Assembly (NCBI RefSeq): GCF_965227785.1
Contig: NZ_OZ245785.1
Location: 1,178,001 to 1,242,000, forward strand
Length of the DNA stretch: 64,000 nt
DNA from: Gracilimonas sp965227785
GTDB taxonomy: Bacteria; Bacteroidota; Rhodothermia; Balneolales; Balneolaceae
Direction of reading: 5' to 3'
This document shows, one piece after another, positions 8,057 to 16,201 of this stretch. Every line of letters begins with the position of its first letter. The first letter of the stretch is position 1. The position numbers were made by a program, and so were the translations under genes. The notes beneath the pieces were generated by a model. The model saw only the letters and a program-made list of their open reading frames with translations. It had not been told where the DNA came from and ran no database searches.

Positions 8057-9117
8057 AAAAACTGTTTCTTTTTTTAATAGCGAACATCTTTTTGCTTCTT
8101 AGTTGTAGTGAAAAAACACCTGAGACTTCTTTTATAGTTGCAGCCTGGACGGGAGGTGGTATCGCAGAAACAGAGCAAGAGTGGCGTACACAACTTGATC
8201 ATTTTTCTTCAAACGGGCTCACAGATCTTTTTCTTTCTGCCAGCCCGGAAGAGACCGGGTATGTTGCAGATCTCGCCAATGACTTTAACATTAACATCCA
8301 CGCCTGGGTTTGGACGCTAAACCGGCCCGGAGACACCACGGCTGCCCGACACCCTGAATGGTATGCTGTGAACCGAAATGGCGACAATTCATATGACTAC
8401 AGAGCTTATGTAGATTACTACCAGTGGCTCTCCCCCTTCTCTGAAGGTGCAAGAGAGTATATTAAATCTAATATGGCAGAATACGCTAAAATCCCGGGGC
8501 TTACTTCCGTTCATCTTGACTATGTCAGATATGTAGATGTTATTCTTGGAGCTGATCTTCAGCCTAAATATGACCTGATTCAGGACCGCCAGTTTCCCGA
8601 GTATGATTATGGGTATCATCCCAACGCGCGTCAGGAATTTGAAGAGCTTTTTGGGGTGGACCCAATGGTAATGGAACATCCCGAGTTGAGTATGGAGTGG
8701 CTGCAGTTTCGTTTAAATGCTGTGACAAGCCTGGTGAATGAGGTTGCCGAAATTGTGCATTCCGAAAACAAAATGCTTACAGCGGCTGTATTTCCTTTCC
8801 CGGAAATGAGTCGGCAGATGGTTCGACAAGACTGGGCCAGCTGGGATCTTGATATCGCACTCCCCATGTTATACCAAAACTTTTACCGCCAGAACCTGGA
8901 ATGGATTCAGTTCTCAACGGAACAAGGAGTTCGCGAAGCCCACAACCGTTTTGATATCGTGGCCGGACTTTATATTCCGGCACTTAATCCTGAGGAACTA
9001 CAAACAGCAATTCAAAAAGCAAAAGCAGGCGGGGCTAAAGGAATTTCCGTTTTTGATATTAATGCTATGAGCGAGGGGCACTGGCAAGTGCTAAGTAGTA
9101 TCAGCAGCCGAAATTAA
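8053..9117 (+). CDS. Lipoprotein, putative TIM-barrel glycoside hydrolase (GHL10-like)
   Basis: The 354-aa protein begins with a lipoprotein signal (MKKLFLFLIANIFLLLSC). The body looks like the DUF187/GHL10 group of putative glycoside hydrolases: NINIHAWVWTLNRPGD, HPEWYAVNRNGD, a LSPFSEGAREYIKSNMAEY strand-helix, and SVHLDYVRYVD, the strand that carries a conserved acidic residue in this group. The later ALPMLYQNFY and GAKGISVFDINAM also fit barrel strands. The ATG overlaps the stop of the CBM9-like gene (ATGA), so the two are made together. Its 3' end overlaps prfA on the other strand by four bases, without a terminator. Substrate unknown. Confidence 0.75.
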   Translation: MKKLFLFLIANIFLLLSCSEKTPETSFIVAAWTGGGIAETEQEWRTQLDHFSSNGLTDLFLSASPEETGYVADLANDFNINIHAWVWTLNRPGDTTAARHPEWYAVNRNGDNSYDYRAYVDYYQWLSPFSEGAREYIKSNMAEYAKIPGLTSVHLDYVRYVDVILGADLQPKYDLIQDRQFPEYDYGYHPNARQEFEELFGVDPMVMEHPELSMEWLQFRLNAVTSLVNEVAEIVHSENKMLTAAVFPFPEMSRQMVRQDWASWDLDIALPMLYQNFYRQNLEWIQFSTEQGVREAHNRFDIVAGLYIPALNPEELQTAIQKAKAGGAKGISVFDINAMSEGHWQVLSSISSRN

Positions 9118-10193
9118 TCCTCTGCCAATGCATTCAGCTTCTCGAGGTTATCCTGAACCCTGAGTGCTTCAATAGCTTCATCGATTCCGCCTTTCATGAT
9201 ATTGTCGAGATCATAAAGAGTCAGATTGATTCTGTGATCTGTGAAGCGGCCCTGAGGGAAATTATAGGTTCGGATTTTAGCAGAACGGTCGCCGGTCGAA
9301 ACCTGACTTTTTCGCTCAGCAGCTCTTTCCTTCTGCTTTTCCTCCAGTTCAATATCATACATTTTAGCGCGAAGCATCGTCATAGCTTTTTCTTTGTTCT
9401 GATGCTGAGAACGCTCTTCCTGGCACTCTACCACAATGCCGGATGGTTCGTGTGTCAAACGTATAGCTGAATCTGTTTTATTGACGTGCTGCCCACCGGC
9501 TCCACTTGCCCGAAAGGTATCCACACGGATATCGGCAGGATTGATATGAATATCTACTTCTTCAACTTCGGGAAGTACAGCAACTGTAGCAGCGGAGGTG
9601 TGGACACGCCCCTGGCTTTCGGTCTCGGGCACCCGTTGTACACGGTGAACACCGCTTTCATACTTCATCTTGCCAAACACCTCTTCCCCTTCCAGCTGAA
9701 ATACAATTTCCTTATACCCTCCTTTCTCGGAGTGAGCAATGCTCATGATACTCATCTTCCAACTTTGCTTGTCGGCATAACGGCGATACATTTCAAATAA
9801 GTCTCCGGCAAAAATAGCCGCTTCATCACCACCGGTGCCAGCTCTTACTTCAATAATGGCATTTTTGGAATCTTCCGGATCTTTGGGAATCAGCTTCATT
9901 TTGATTTCCTCTTCCAGCTCGGCCAACTCCTTCTTAATTTCAGCATTCTCTTCGCGGGCCATCTCGGTGATCTCAGCATCCTCATTCATCTCGATGAGTT
10001 CCTTATTTCCTTCCTGCCGGTTCTTGAGGTCTTTCCAGGTATCGTAATCCTGAACCAGTTCTTCAAGGTCGCTGCGTTCTTTGGTGAGCTCGGTATATGT
10101 ATCAGGATCGTCGAACACGGCCGGGTCACTCATCGCCGCGTTCACTTCTTCGAACCTTGATTTAATTTGCTTTAGCTTTTCTTCTATATCCAT
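9114..10193 (-). CDS. prfA: Peptide chain release factor 1
   Basis: Recognises UAA and UAG stop codons in the ribosomal A site and triggers peptide release. The 359-aa length is typical. The GGQ motif is in FRASGAGGQHVNKTDSAIRL, and the codon-recognition loop reads RVPETESQGR, i.e. the P-x-T tripeptide of RF1 rather than the SPF of RF2. The N-terminal coiled domain (KQIKSRFEEVNAAMSDPAVF) is complete. The start is the ATG at 10193. No prmC methyltransferase gene is adjacent. The gene appears to be read alone; its 3' end overlaps the convergent hydrolase gene by four bases. Confidence 0.97.
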   Translation of the reverse strand: MDIEEKLKQIKSRFEEVNAAMSDPAVFDDPDTYTELTKERSDLEELVQDYDTWKDLKNRQEGNKELIEMNEDAEITEMAREENAEIKKELAELEEEIKMKLIPKDPEDSKNAIIEVRAGTGGDEAAIFAGDLFEMYRRYADKQSWKMSIMSIAHSEKGGYKEIVFQLEGEEVFGKMKYESGVHRVQRVPETESQGRVHTSAATVAVLPEVEEVDIHINPADIRVDTFRASGAGGQHVNKTDSAIRLTHEPSGIVVECQEERSQHQNKEKAMTMLRAKMYDIELEEKQKERAAERKSQVSTGDRSAKIRTYNFPQGRFTDHRINLTLYDLDNIMKGGIDEAIEALRVQDNLEKLNALAED

Positions 10194-10254
10194 TGTAGAG
10201 CTGATATTATTTCAGCCCTGAAATTAAGGAATTGTAGAGTAGATTGATATAGAA

Positions 10255-10282
10255 AAAGCCGATTCAAAAATGAACCGGCTTT
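10255..10282 (-). terminator. Terminator of the T9SS-cargo gene
   Basis: Read on the minus strand, AAAGCCGGTTCA pairs with TGAATCGGCTTT (one mismatch) around a four-base loop, ending in a short T run. It lies between the cargo gene stop and the prfA start, so it also insulates prfA. Confidence 0.75.
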
Positions 10283-10330
10283 AATCATGGTAGGACTTGT
10301 ACCCCTTAACCCAATTTCACACTTAGTTTC

Positions 10331-11749
10331 TTATTTAATGAGCATCAGTTTCTTGGTTTGGGTGAAGTTGCCAGCTTCAATACGGTATATATAGGTTCCT
10401 GATGATAAGTTACCCGCGTCAAAGTCGATGGTATGAATACCAGCCACTTTTCGGTTATTCACCAATGTAGCAACATTTCTTCCCAACATGTCAAATACCT
10501 GAAGTTTAACTAAAGCCGCCTCAGGCAGAGAGTAACTAATTTGTGTGCTTGGATTAAACGGATTAGGATAGTTTTGATAAAGGTTAAAGCCTTTGACGCT
10601 TCCAATCTCATCCTCATTGGAAACTGTATTTCCGCTACTATAGGTATATTCCGACTTATAACTTGGTTTCCATTCACCCTCAATTTCATATTCATATATA
10701 AAACCTGATATTTTTCCATCTGAAAAACTTATAACATCACGTCCTGAACTAAACTCAAGAGTATCAGCATAAGTCTGCGTTTCGGAATCATATGGTTGCC
10801 ATGCCCATCTTAATATTTTTTGGTTCTCCGACTCTTCAACCACCATCCGATATTCATCAATATAATAGTCTCCGTCTTCACCATCCTTATACTCATACTT
10901 CACTTCCATATCATACCATAAGAAGAAATCAACCCAGTATTCTTCCATATCCAGCAATTGATCTAAGGTAATTTCGTAATAAGTGTCTCTAAAGTATTCA
11001 TCCGTTCCTTCATTATTATAAATACCCTTATCAATAATATTTCCATCAACGCTTTCCATAACTCCTTGTGCTCCATAATTATAATTTCGGGATTCACTCT
11101 CATAACTAATGGTTCCATCCTGATTATACACGAATTCAATTTTCCAATTTGAAACCCATTCATCCATTTCTAAGTCGTCTTCGGTATATTGAACGACCTT
11201 ACCATCTTCATTATAACTAATCACAACTCGATAATCTGAAGTCCATTCATCATCGAAGTCATCATACTCGTAATCATAAATGAATTCTACCAGGTCAGAC
11301 TCATTGAATAGAACTTCCAGCTTAGTCTGACTGTCAAGTTCACCCTGTTCATAGTACTCGTCCAATATGCTATACCCATTTTCACCTTCTAATAATGCAA
11401 ACGTATACCGATCTTCCAGATTCCATTCCTGAAAAGCATAAGCCGTATCATAATTGGCATAATAATCTTCTATTTTTTCAATGTTATAGGGAAGGTCACT
11501 TACCAATTTACCTCTGCTTACGCTTCCCATACCTAAACTTAAAACGGACAGTGCTGATCTTCGTTTGGTTTTAAGCTGGGTTTTGGTTTTTAGAAAATCA
11601 CCCTTTACAAACTGATGGATGCTTTCTTGCATTTGACTTACCCTTTCCTGCGAAATGGCTGTATCAGGAAGCAATAATCCTGCAGCTAATATGCCACCTA
11701 TTAATCCCTTTAGTACTGATTTTGAAACTGTTTGTATCTTTTGCTTCAT
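10331..11749 (-). CDS. Secreted protein with C-terminal type IX secretion (Por-type) sorting domain
   Basis: The 472-aa product has an N-terminal signal (SVLKGLIGGILAAGLLLP, then AISQ). From about residue 384 it has a classic T9SS type A sorting domain: NLYQNYPNPFNPSTQISY, then VKLQVFDMLGRNVATLVN, SGTYIYRIEAG and KKLMLIK at the very end. The middle (about 90-370) is rich in Asp, Glu, Tyr and Trp and consists of loosely repeated strands such as EFVYNQDGTISYESE and VVISYNEDGKVVQYTEDD, spaced roughly 40-60 residues. I do not recognise a named domain there; the pattern suggests a beta-sheet-rich repeat. It is therefore cargo exported to the cell surface or medium; function unknown. A terminator follows. 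Confidence 0.82.
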   Translation of the reverse strand: MKQKIQTVSKSVLKGLIGGILAAGLLLPDTAISQERVSQMQESIHQFVKGDFLKTKTQLKTKRRSALSVLSLGMGSVSRGKLVSDLPYNIEKIEDYYANYDTAYAFQEWNLEDRYTFALLEGENGYSILDEYYEQGELDSQTKLEVLFNESDLVEFIYDYEYDDFDDEWTSDYRVVISYNEDGKVVQYTEDDLEMDEWVSNWKIEFVYNQDGTISYESESRNYNYGAQGVMESVDGNIIDKGIYNNEGTDEYFRDTYYEITLDQLLDMEEYWVDFFLWYDMEVKYEYKDGEDGDYYIDEYRMVVEESENQKILRWAWQPYDSETQTYADTLEFSSGRDVISFSDGKISGFIYEYEIEGEWKPSYKSEYTYSSGNTVSNEDEIGSVKGFNLYQNYPNPFNPSTQISYSLPEAALVKLQVFDMLGRNVATLVNNRKVAGIHTIDFDAGNLSSGTYIYRIEAGNFTQTKKLMLIK

Positions 11750-11915
11750 AATAGAAACCCCGTTTAAATTGATACTTTATTCATGCCACTCTGCTCGATT
11801 GCAAGTGGCTGGAGTTAAGAAACAAATCAATGCTCAGAAATGAATGATTAAGGTTGGGTATATTCTGACTTAGAGATGACAGATTTAAGTCTTAGGATTG
11901 GCTTTTTTAGATCTA

Positions 11916-12221
11916 TCAAAAAGAAATAAGCCCAAAAGCGAGAGCGCATTTGATGTAGTCAGGTTCTTTTTGGAGGGCGAGTTTCTGAAAAAGCCTGGTT
12001 TTGAGTCCTTCATATTCAGTTTCAGATAAGCGTAGCCTTTTTGAGATCTCTGCCTGCTTTAATCCTTCTGCAACCAGTTTTATAGATTCTTTCTCGATAT
12101 CGCTTAGATCTTCAAATACTTCCCTGTATTTTTCGATGTAAGTCTTGAGGTGTTCAGCATTTTTTGACCGTACACCTTTTCCGCTTGACTTATATTTCCC
12201 GTTACTCGAGTTCAATCTCAA
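11916..12221 (-). CDS. Small LuxR-type HTH protein (degenerate, LuxR trio member 1)
   Basis: The 101-aa product is basic at the N-terminus (SSNGKYKSSGKGVRSK), followed by about 60 residues aligning with the LuxR/GerE helix-turn-helix of its two upstream neighbours: DIEKESIKLVAEGLKQAEIS, KRLRLSETEYEGLKTRL and the ending ALAFGLISF. The turn and recognition-helix region departs from the family pattern (SETEYEGLKTRL in place of SRNTVQNHRASI), so DNA binding may be altered or lost. It carries no sensor domain. The last nine residues are nearly the same in all three proteins, which points to duplication. Gene starts about 110 bases after the PAS-LuxR gene, possibly in the same transcript. Confidence 0.72.
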   Translation of the reverse strand: MRLNSSNGKYKSSGKGVRSKNAEHLKTYIEKYREVFEDLSDIEKESIKLVAEGLKQAEISKRLRLSETEYEGLKTRLFQKLALQKEPDYIKCALAFGLISF

Positions 12222-12332
12222 ACACCCTTTTATTTAACCCTTTTTATACAAGTTAATAAACGAATGTACTTATCTATTTACAATAGCCAACTTTGGGTAT
12301 TTTTATAGGTAAAACTACGTAGCTAAAGTCCT

Positions 12333-13040
12333 TCAGAACTTAATCAGGTCGAACGCCAGAGCATAGCGGATTACATCACGGTATGATTTCAGCTCCAGCT
12401 TTTTCTTCAGGTTCTTGCGATGTGTTTCTATCGTACTTCTTGAAAGGTACAGGCGGTCAGCTATTTTTGGATTGTTCAGTCCTTCTGCCAATAACGTCAA
12501 AATTTGTATTTCTCTGCCTGTAAGTCTCTGAAACCTCCGAAAATGTTTCAGTTTGAATTCATCCATTCGAATAACTTGCTCTAAGCTTTGGGTATCTTTT
12601 TCAATTACTTCTGGCTCTGTGTATATCCATAGCTTTAAATCTCCCGGAAGCCTGGATACTTTACTAAATGTGATAAGAGGTTGGTACTCATCCCCTCCAA
12701 AAAGTTTAGCATGTTGCAGAAATGAAATTGTTTCGTTTCTTCCTTTCCGTTTATAAAAATCAGGCAGATACTTAAGTAAACTTTCAACTGTATCGGGATG
12801 CACAATCTGAATATATTCATCCCACTTTTCTCGAACCTGCTCTTCGGTATATCCGGTTAACTGGTTATGCTTTCGATTTACATACAACAGCTGAAAGGTT
12901 TTTGGATGAGCCAAGTGAACCGGAAAAGGAATATCGTTGAGCACACTATAATAATCATCTTCCTTCAGTAATCTATTTTCTATTTCAATGGTATAATATT
13001 CCAACTTTTCGAGGAGTTCTCTTTCAGTATCGTGAGCCAT
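12333..13040 (-). CDS. PAS domain-containing LuxR-type transcription regulator (trio member 2)
   Basis: The 235-aa protein has a PAS-like sensor region at about residues 25-135 (FPVHLAHPKTFQLLYVNRKH, then LTGYTEEQVREKWDEYI and VHP), and a C-terminal LuxR/GerE helix-turn-helix at about 172-233: LTGREIQILTLLAEGLNNPK, then SRSTIETHRKNLKKKLEL. All the usual LuxR DNA-binding residues are there. The end is ALAFDLIKF, shared with the neighbours. It has no receiver domain or membrane segment, so it probably senses a cytoplasmic signal directly. It starts 11 bases after the small LuxR gene upstream, so those two are co-transcribed. Confidence 0.88.
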   Translation of the reverse strand: MAHDTERELLEKLEYYTIEIENRLLKEDDYYSVLNDIPFPVHLAHPKTFQLLYVNRKHNQLTGYTEEQVREKWDEYIQIVHPDTVESLLKYLPDFYKRKGRNETISFLQHAKLFGGDEYQPLITFSKVSRLPGDLKLWIYTEPEVIEKDTQSLEQVIRMDEFKLKHFRRFQRLTGREIQILTLLAEGLNNPKIADRLYLSRSTIETHRKNLKKKLELKSYRDVIRYALAFDLIKF

Positions 13041-13051
13041 AAATAGTTTTA

Positions 13052-13342
13052 TTAAAACTGAATAAGATCAAATGCCAGCGCAAATTTCACAAATTCAACC
13101 TGTGTTTTAATGTTTAGTTTTTCCCGAATACTGGCACGGTGATTTTGCACTGTATTCCGGGAGATGTCTAACTCTTTTGCCATTCTTGGGTTGTTATAGC
13201 CTTCTGCTAAAAGCGTTAGCACTTCTATTTCACGTTCCGTAAGAAGCTCAAAGTTCTTTCTCTGCTTATCCCTGAACCGTTTCAGGTTTGCAATTTGATC
13301 AAAGTATTGTCCTATAGGTCCCGTTGGAAACTTCCTGCCCAT
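13052..13342 (-). CDS. Small LuxR-type HTH regulator (trio member 3, first gene of the operon)
   Basis: The 96-aa product is little more than a LuxR/GerE DNA-binding domain: LTEREIEVLTLLAEGYNNPR, SRNTVQNHRASIREKLNI and the ending ALAFDLIQF. About 30 basic residues precede it (YFDQIANLKRFRDKQRKN), similar to the linker of the PAS-LuxR neighbour (MDEFKLKHFRRFQR). It looks like that neighbour without its PAS domain. Single-domain LuxR proteins of this kind can act as stand-alone activators or interfere with longer paralogues. First in a minus-strand group of three, divergent from purK, with a dyad-rich region in between. Confidence 0.85.
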   Translation of the reverse strand: MGRKFPTGPIGQYFDQIANLKRFRDKQRKNFELLTEREIEVLTLLAEGYNNPRMAKELDISRNTVQNHRASIREKLNIKTQVEFVKFALAFDLIQF

Positions 13343-13446
13343 TCCAAAAAAATGCCCTTAGTATTGATTTTCTTACCCGAAAACATCTAAAACCAATAAC
13401 GTAAATAAATTTTAAAATATCTATTTAAACTGAACTTAACTACCAC

Positions 13447-13477
13447 ACTGCATCCATGCACTGCATGTTCATGCAGT
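13447..13477. promoter_or_regulatory. Overlapping dyads in the LuxR-trio/purK divergent region
   Basis: ACTGCATG TT CATGCAGT at 13460-13477 is a perfect 8-bp inverted repeat with a 2-base spacer. Directly before it, ACTGCATC CATGCACT (13447-13462) is a near-perfect second dyad sharing three bases. Four half-sites of the TGCAT type thus sit about 105 bases upstream of the LuxR start and 95 upstream of purK. Dimeric LuxR-type regulators bind such dyads, so autoregulation is a natural guess. Confidence 0.5.
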
Positions 13478-13571
13478 AATTTGAATTAATATATTTCAAT
13501 CCATTAGATTCATAGAGAAGTCCGGTCGCTGAAAGCTGAAAATATCCTTACCTTAAAAGAAAAACTCCGAT

Positions 13572-14732
13572 ATGCCCCGTACTTCCATACCCGCCAACCT
13601 TAAACTTGGATTTTTAGGTGCCGGTCAGCTGGCCCGAATGAGTTCTCTTGAAGCCTTTCGGTTCGGTATCCAGGTAACCGTTTTCTCGGACCGGACTGAG
13701 AATGAGCCCGTTCAGTTTATGACTCCTTATTCAACCTCCGGATCTTTTAACTCTGTAGATGACATGGTGGAATTTGCCAAAGGTTGTGATGTCATCACCC
13801 TTGAAAACGAATTCATCAGTTCAGACATCCTGAAGAAAGTTGAGGAAAAAAGCGGAACACCTATTTATCCATCCCCTGATAGCTTTGCACTTATTGAGAA
13901 CAAGCTAATCGAAAAGCAGACCTTTGAAGCGGCGGGCATTCCAGTGACTCCGTATAAGTTGGTCAGGAATGAATCGGACCTGGAACAATTTGGGATAGAT
14001 CACGGCTGGCCGTATATGCTAAAGTCTTCCAAAGGTGGCTACGATGGCTATGGAAATGAAACCGTAAACAGTATGGAGGAAGCCCAAGAAGCATTTTCAA
14101 ACCTGGGAGGCAACAAAGGACAAGATATCCTCGCGGAAGCTTTTGTAGATTTCACAAGAGAACTGGCCGTACAGGTAGCCAGAAATGAAACCGGTACGGT
14201 AGTTTATCCCTGTTGTGAAACCGTACAAAAAGATCATATTTGTGTGGCTGTTTTATCTCCGGCTCCTGTAGAGAATATTGTAAGGGAAATGGCCCAGGAA
14301 CTGGCCGTTAAAGCCACCGAAGCCATTGACGGAAAGGGAATCTTTGCTTACGAATTTTTCCTGACAAAAGAAGGCTCACTCATCCTCAATGAATCGGCCC
14401 CACGGCCTCATAACTCGGGACACTATACTATTGAAGGAACCGTAGCCTCCCAATTCGAAAATCACATTCGTGCAGTACTCGGACTTCCCCTCGGTTCAAG
14501 CCGATTGAATAAACCAGCCGTTGCCATGATTAACTTGCTGGGTACGCATAAACGCCCTGCCGAAACTGATCATGTTGATGAAGCTTTAGCTGAAGAAAAC
14601 GGACATCTTCATGTGTATGGAAAAGTAAACAGTAAAATTGGCCGAAAAATGGCGCATTATACTTTGCTGGGAGATAGTCTGGAAGAGACCTATAAAAAAG
14701 CCATGCATGTAACCCGAAATATTGAAATTTGA
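13572..14732 (+). CDS. purK: N5-carboxyaminoimidazole ribonucleotide synthase
   Basis: ATP-grasp enzyme that carboxylates aminoimidazole ribonucleotide with bicarbonate and ATP in de novo purine synthesis. The 386-aa protein shows the N-terminal nucleotide-binding start KLGFLGAGQLARM, ATP-grasp lysine region YMLKSSKGGYDGYGN near residue 150, LAEAFVDFTRELAV, and the signature NESAPRPHNSGHYT near residue 274 that binds metal and substrate. It is followed after 42 bases by purE, which uses its product. ATG start; the weak alternative starts lie inside the conserved Rossmann region and are unlikely. No purine riboswitch is visible upstream. Confidence 0.96.
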   Translation: MPRTSIPANLKLGFLGAGQLARMSSLEAFRFGIQVTVFSDRTENEPVQFMTPYSTSGSFNSVDDMVEFAKGCDVITLENEFISSDILKKVEEKSGTPIYPSPDSFALIENKLIEKQTFEAAGIPVTPYKLVRNESDLEQFGIDHGWPYMLKSSKGGYDGYGNETVNSMEEAQEAFSNLGGNKGQDILAEAFVDFTRELAVQVARNETGTVVYPCCETVQKDHICVAVLSPAPVENIVREMAQELAVKATEAIDGKGIFAYEFFLTKEGSLILNESAPRPHNSGHYTIEGTVASQFENHIRAVLGLPLGSSRLNKPAVAMINLLGTHKRPAETDHVDEALAEENGHLHVYGKVNSKIGRKMAHYTLLGDSLEETYKKAMHVTRNIEI

Positions 14733-14774
14733 ATTCTATATTTCTTATCAACTTTCAAACCCAATAACTGAGAA

Positions 14775-15260
14775 ATGAGTAAACCAATGGTCGGAGTAGT
14801 AATGGGCAGCGACAGCGACTGGCCCACCATGAAAGAAGCCACTGAAATCCTGGACCATTTTGACGTGCCTTATGAGAAGCGTGTGGTATCTGCTCACCGC
14901 ACTCCCGATATAATGGCCAATTATGGAAAAGAAGCCCGAAAGCGGGGTATTCAGGTAATTATAGCCGGAGCAGGTGGCGCAGCTCATCTTCCCGGTATGC
15001 TTGCCAGCCACACTACACTGCCGGTAATTGGTGTTCCCGTTAAAACCACGGCTTTGGGCGGAGTTGACAGTCTCTACTCCATCGTTCAAATGCCAAATGG
15101 AATACCCGTTGCAACCGTAGCCATTGGAAAGGCAAAAAATGCAGGTCTGCTTGCCACCCGCATGCTCGGAATGAGTGACGAATCTTTAGCCAAAAAACTG
15201 GAAAATTATCACAAGAAAATGGCCGAAGAGTCGATGAAGAAGACGGAGAACCTGAAGTAA
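14775..15260 (+). CDS. purE: N5-carboxyaminoimidazole ribonucleotide mutase (class I PurE)
   Basis: Moves the carboxyl group of N5-CAIR to C4, giving CAIR. The 161-aa protein has the class I signature GVVMGSDSDWPTMKEA, the active-site region VVSAHRTPD and AGAGGAAHLPGMLAS, and VPVKTTALGGVDSLYSIVQM. Class I enzymes work with PurK, whose gene lies just upstream in the same operon, so the bacterial two-step route is used. The C-terminus has a short charged tail. Confidence 0.96.
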   Translation: MSKPMVGVVMGSDSDWPTMKEATEILDHFDVPYEKRVVSAHRTPDIMANYGKEARKRGIQVIIAGAGGAAHLPGMLASHTTLPVIGVPVKTTALGGVDSLYSIVQMPNGIPVATVAIGKAKNAGLLATRMLGMSDESLAKKLENYHKKMAEESMKKTENLK

Positions 15261-15414
15261 TAAACGAAAATTTATTACGCTCAATCCTTTGTGAAAGGCC
15301 TAAAATAACGTACTTTTAGAATGGATTTACGATGACACTTAGACTTTTGAATTCATTCCGATTTCAACACTGATTTCTCTTTTATCCGATAATTTTTAAC
15401 CACATTTTGATACT

Positions 15415-15660
15415 ATGAATATTTATATAGGAAACCTTAGTTATGGAGTTTCCAGCGACCAACTCAGAGAAGTTTTCGAAGCTTATGGTGAAGTAAGTTC
15501 AGCCAAAGTTATTACCGACAGAGGTTCAGGCCGTTCTAAAGGTTTTGGATTTGTTGAGATGGATAACAAAGCTGAAGCTGAAGCCGCTATCGAACAACTC
15601 GACGGTGCTGAGATTGACGGTCGCCCTGTAAAGGTAAATGAAGCCAAGCCCCGTAACTAA
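15415..15660 (+). CDS. Single-RRM RNA-binding protein
   Basis: The 81-aa protein is one RNA recognition motif: RNP2 is IYIGNLSYGV at residues 3-8 and onward, RNP1 is SKGFGFVEM near 42-49, with the aromatic residues that stack on RNA. There is no C-terminal glycine-rich tail, only EAKPRN. Such proteins in Bacteroidota and cyanobacteria are often cold-inducible RNA-binding proteins; that role is inferred from the family. The 154-base leader after purE suggests its own promoter, and a strong terminator follows. Confidence 0.92.
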   Translation: MNIYIGNLSYGVSSDQLREVFEAYGEVSSAKVITDRGSGRSKGFGFVEMDNKAEAEAAIEQLDGAEIDGRPVKVNEAKPRN

Positions 15661-15682
15661 TACTTCGGGTTATGAAATTTTC

Positions 15683-15717
15683 AGCCCCCGTTCATTTATA
15701 TGGGCGGGGGCTTTTTT
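15683..15717 (+). terminator. Terminator of the RRM gene
   Basis: AGCCCCCG and CGGGGGCT form an 8-bp GC-rich stem with a 14-base loop, followed by TTTTTT. It is 22 bases after the RRM stop codon. Confidence 0.92.
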
Positions 15718-15818
15718 ATTAATTTTTTCTCGGGATTTACTTTTTGAAGTAACTTTATTGATCCGGAACAGTACATAACTAAGTCATTTAAACTCAACTA
15801 ACTCAGGGAGCTATTACC

Positions 15819-16139
15819 ATGATTATGACCACTACCAATCATTTAGACAGAAAAGAAGTGCAAAAATATCTGGGTATTGTTACCGGAGAGGCCATTTTGG
15901 GAGCCAATATCTTTAAGGACTTTTTCGCCGGCATCAGAGATATCGTCGGTGGGCGTTCCGGTGCTTACGAAAAAGAACTACAGCAGGCCCGTAAACTGGC
16001 TTTCGAAGAAATGGAACTGAAAGCCAACAGCGTAGGTGCCAACGCAATTATCGGCATTGATATAGACTATGAAACCATTGGAGCCAATGGAAGCATGTTG
16101 ATGGTTTCCGTAAGCGGAACCGCCGTTTCTGCCGAATAG
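15819..16139 (+). CDS. YbjQ/UPF0145 family protein
   Basis: The 106-aa protein matches the YbjQ family (PF01906, sometimes described as putative heavy-metal-binding): the opening YLGIVTGEAILGANIFKDFF, IVGGRSGAYEKELQQARKLA, then ANSVGANAIIGIDIDYETIG and MLMVSVSGTAV. Members form pentameric rings; their biological role is not settled. ATG at 15819 is directly followed by a second in-frame ATG at 15825. It is read alone and ends against a long hairpin shared with dnaJ. Confidence 0.9.
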   Translation: MIMTTTNHLDRKEVQKYLGIVTGEAILGANIFKDFFAGIRDIVGGRSGAYEKELQQARKLAFEEMELKANSVGANAIIGIDIDYETIGANGSMLMVSVSGTAVSAE

Positions 16140-16157
16140 ACAAAAGAATATAGCGTA

Positions 16158-16185
16158 GTAAAGACGCAAGATTTTGCGTCTTTAC
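16158..16185. repeat. Perfect 12-bp inverted repeat between convergent genes
   Basis: GTAAAGACGCAA, GATT, TTGCGTCTTTAC: a perfect 12-bp stem with a 4-base loop, between the convergent ybjQ-like and dnaJ genes. It can act as a terminator in both directions although T tracts are short. It resembles the GTAGAGACGC...GCGTCTCTAC palindromes I recall as dispersed intergenic repeats in some Bacteroidota and cyanobacteria. I saw no second copy in this window. Confidence 0.7.
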
Positions 16186-16201
16186 GAACTATGTTTGGTC
16201 A

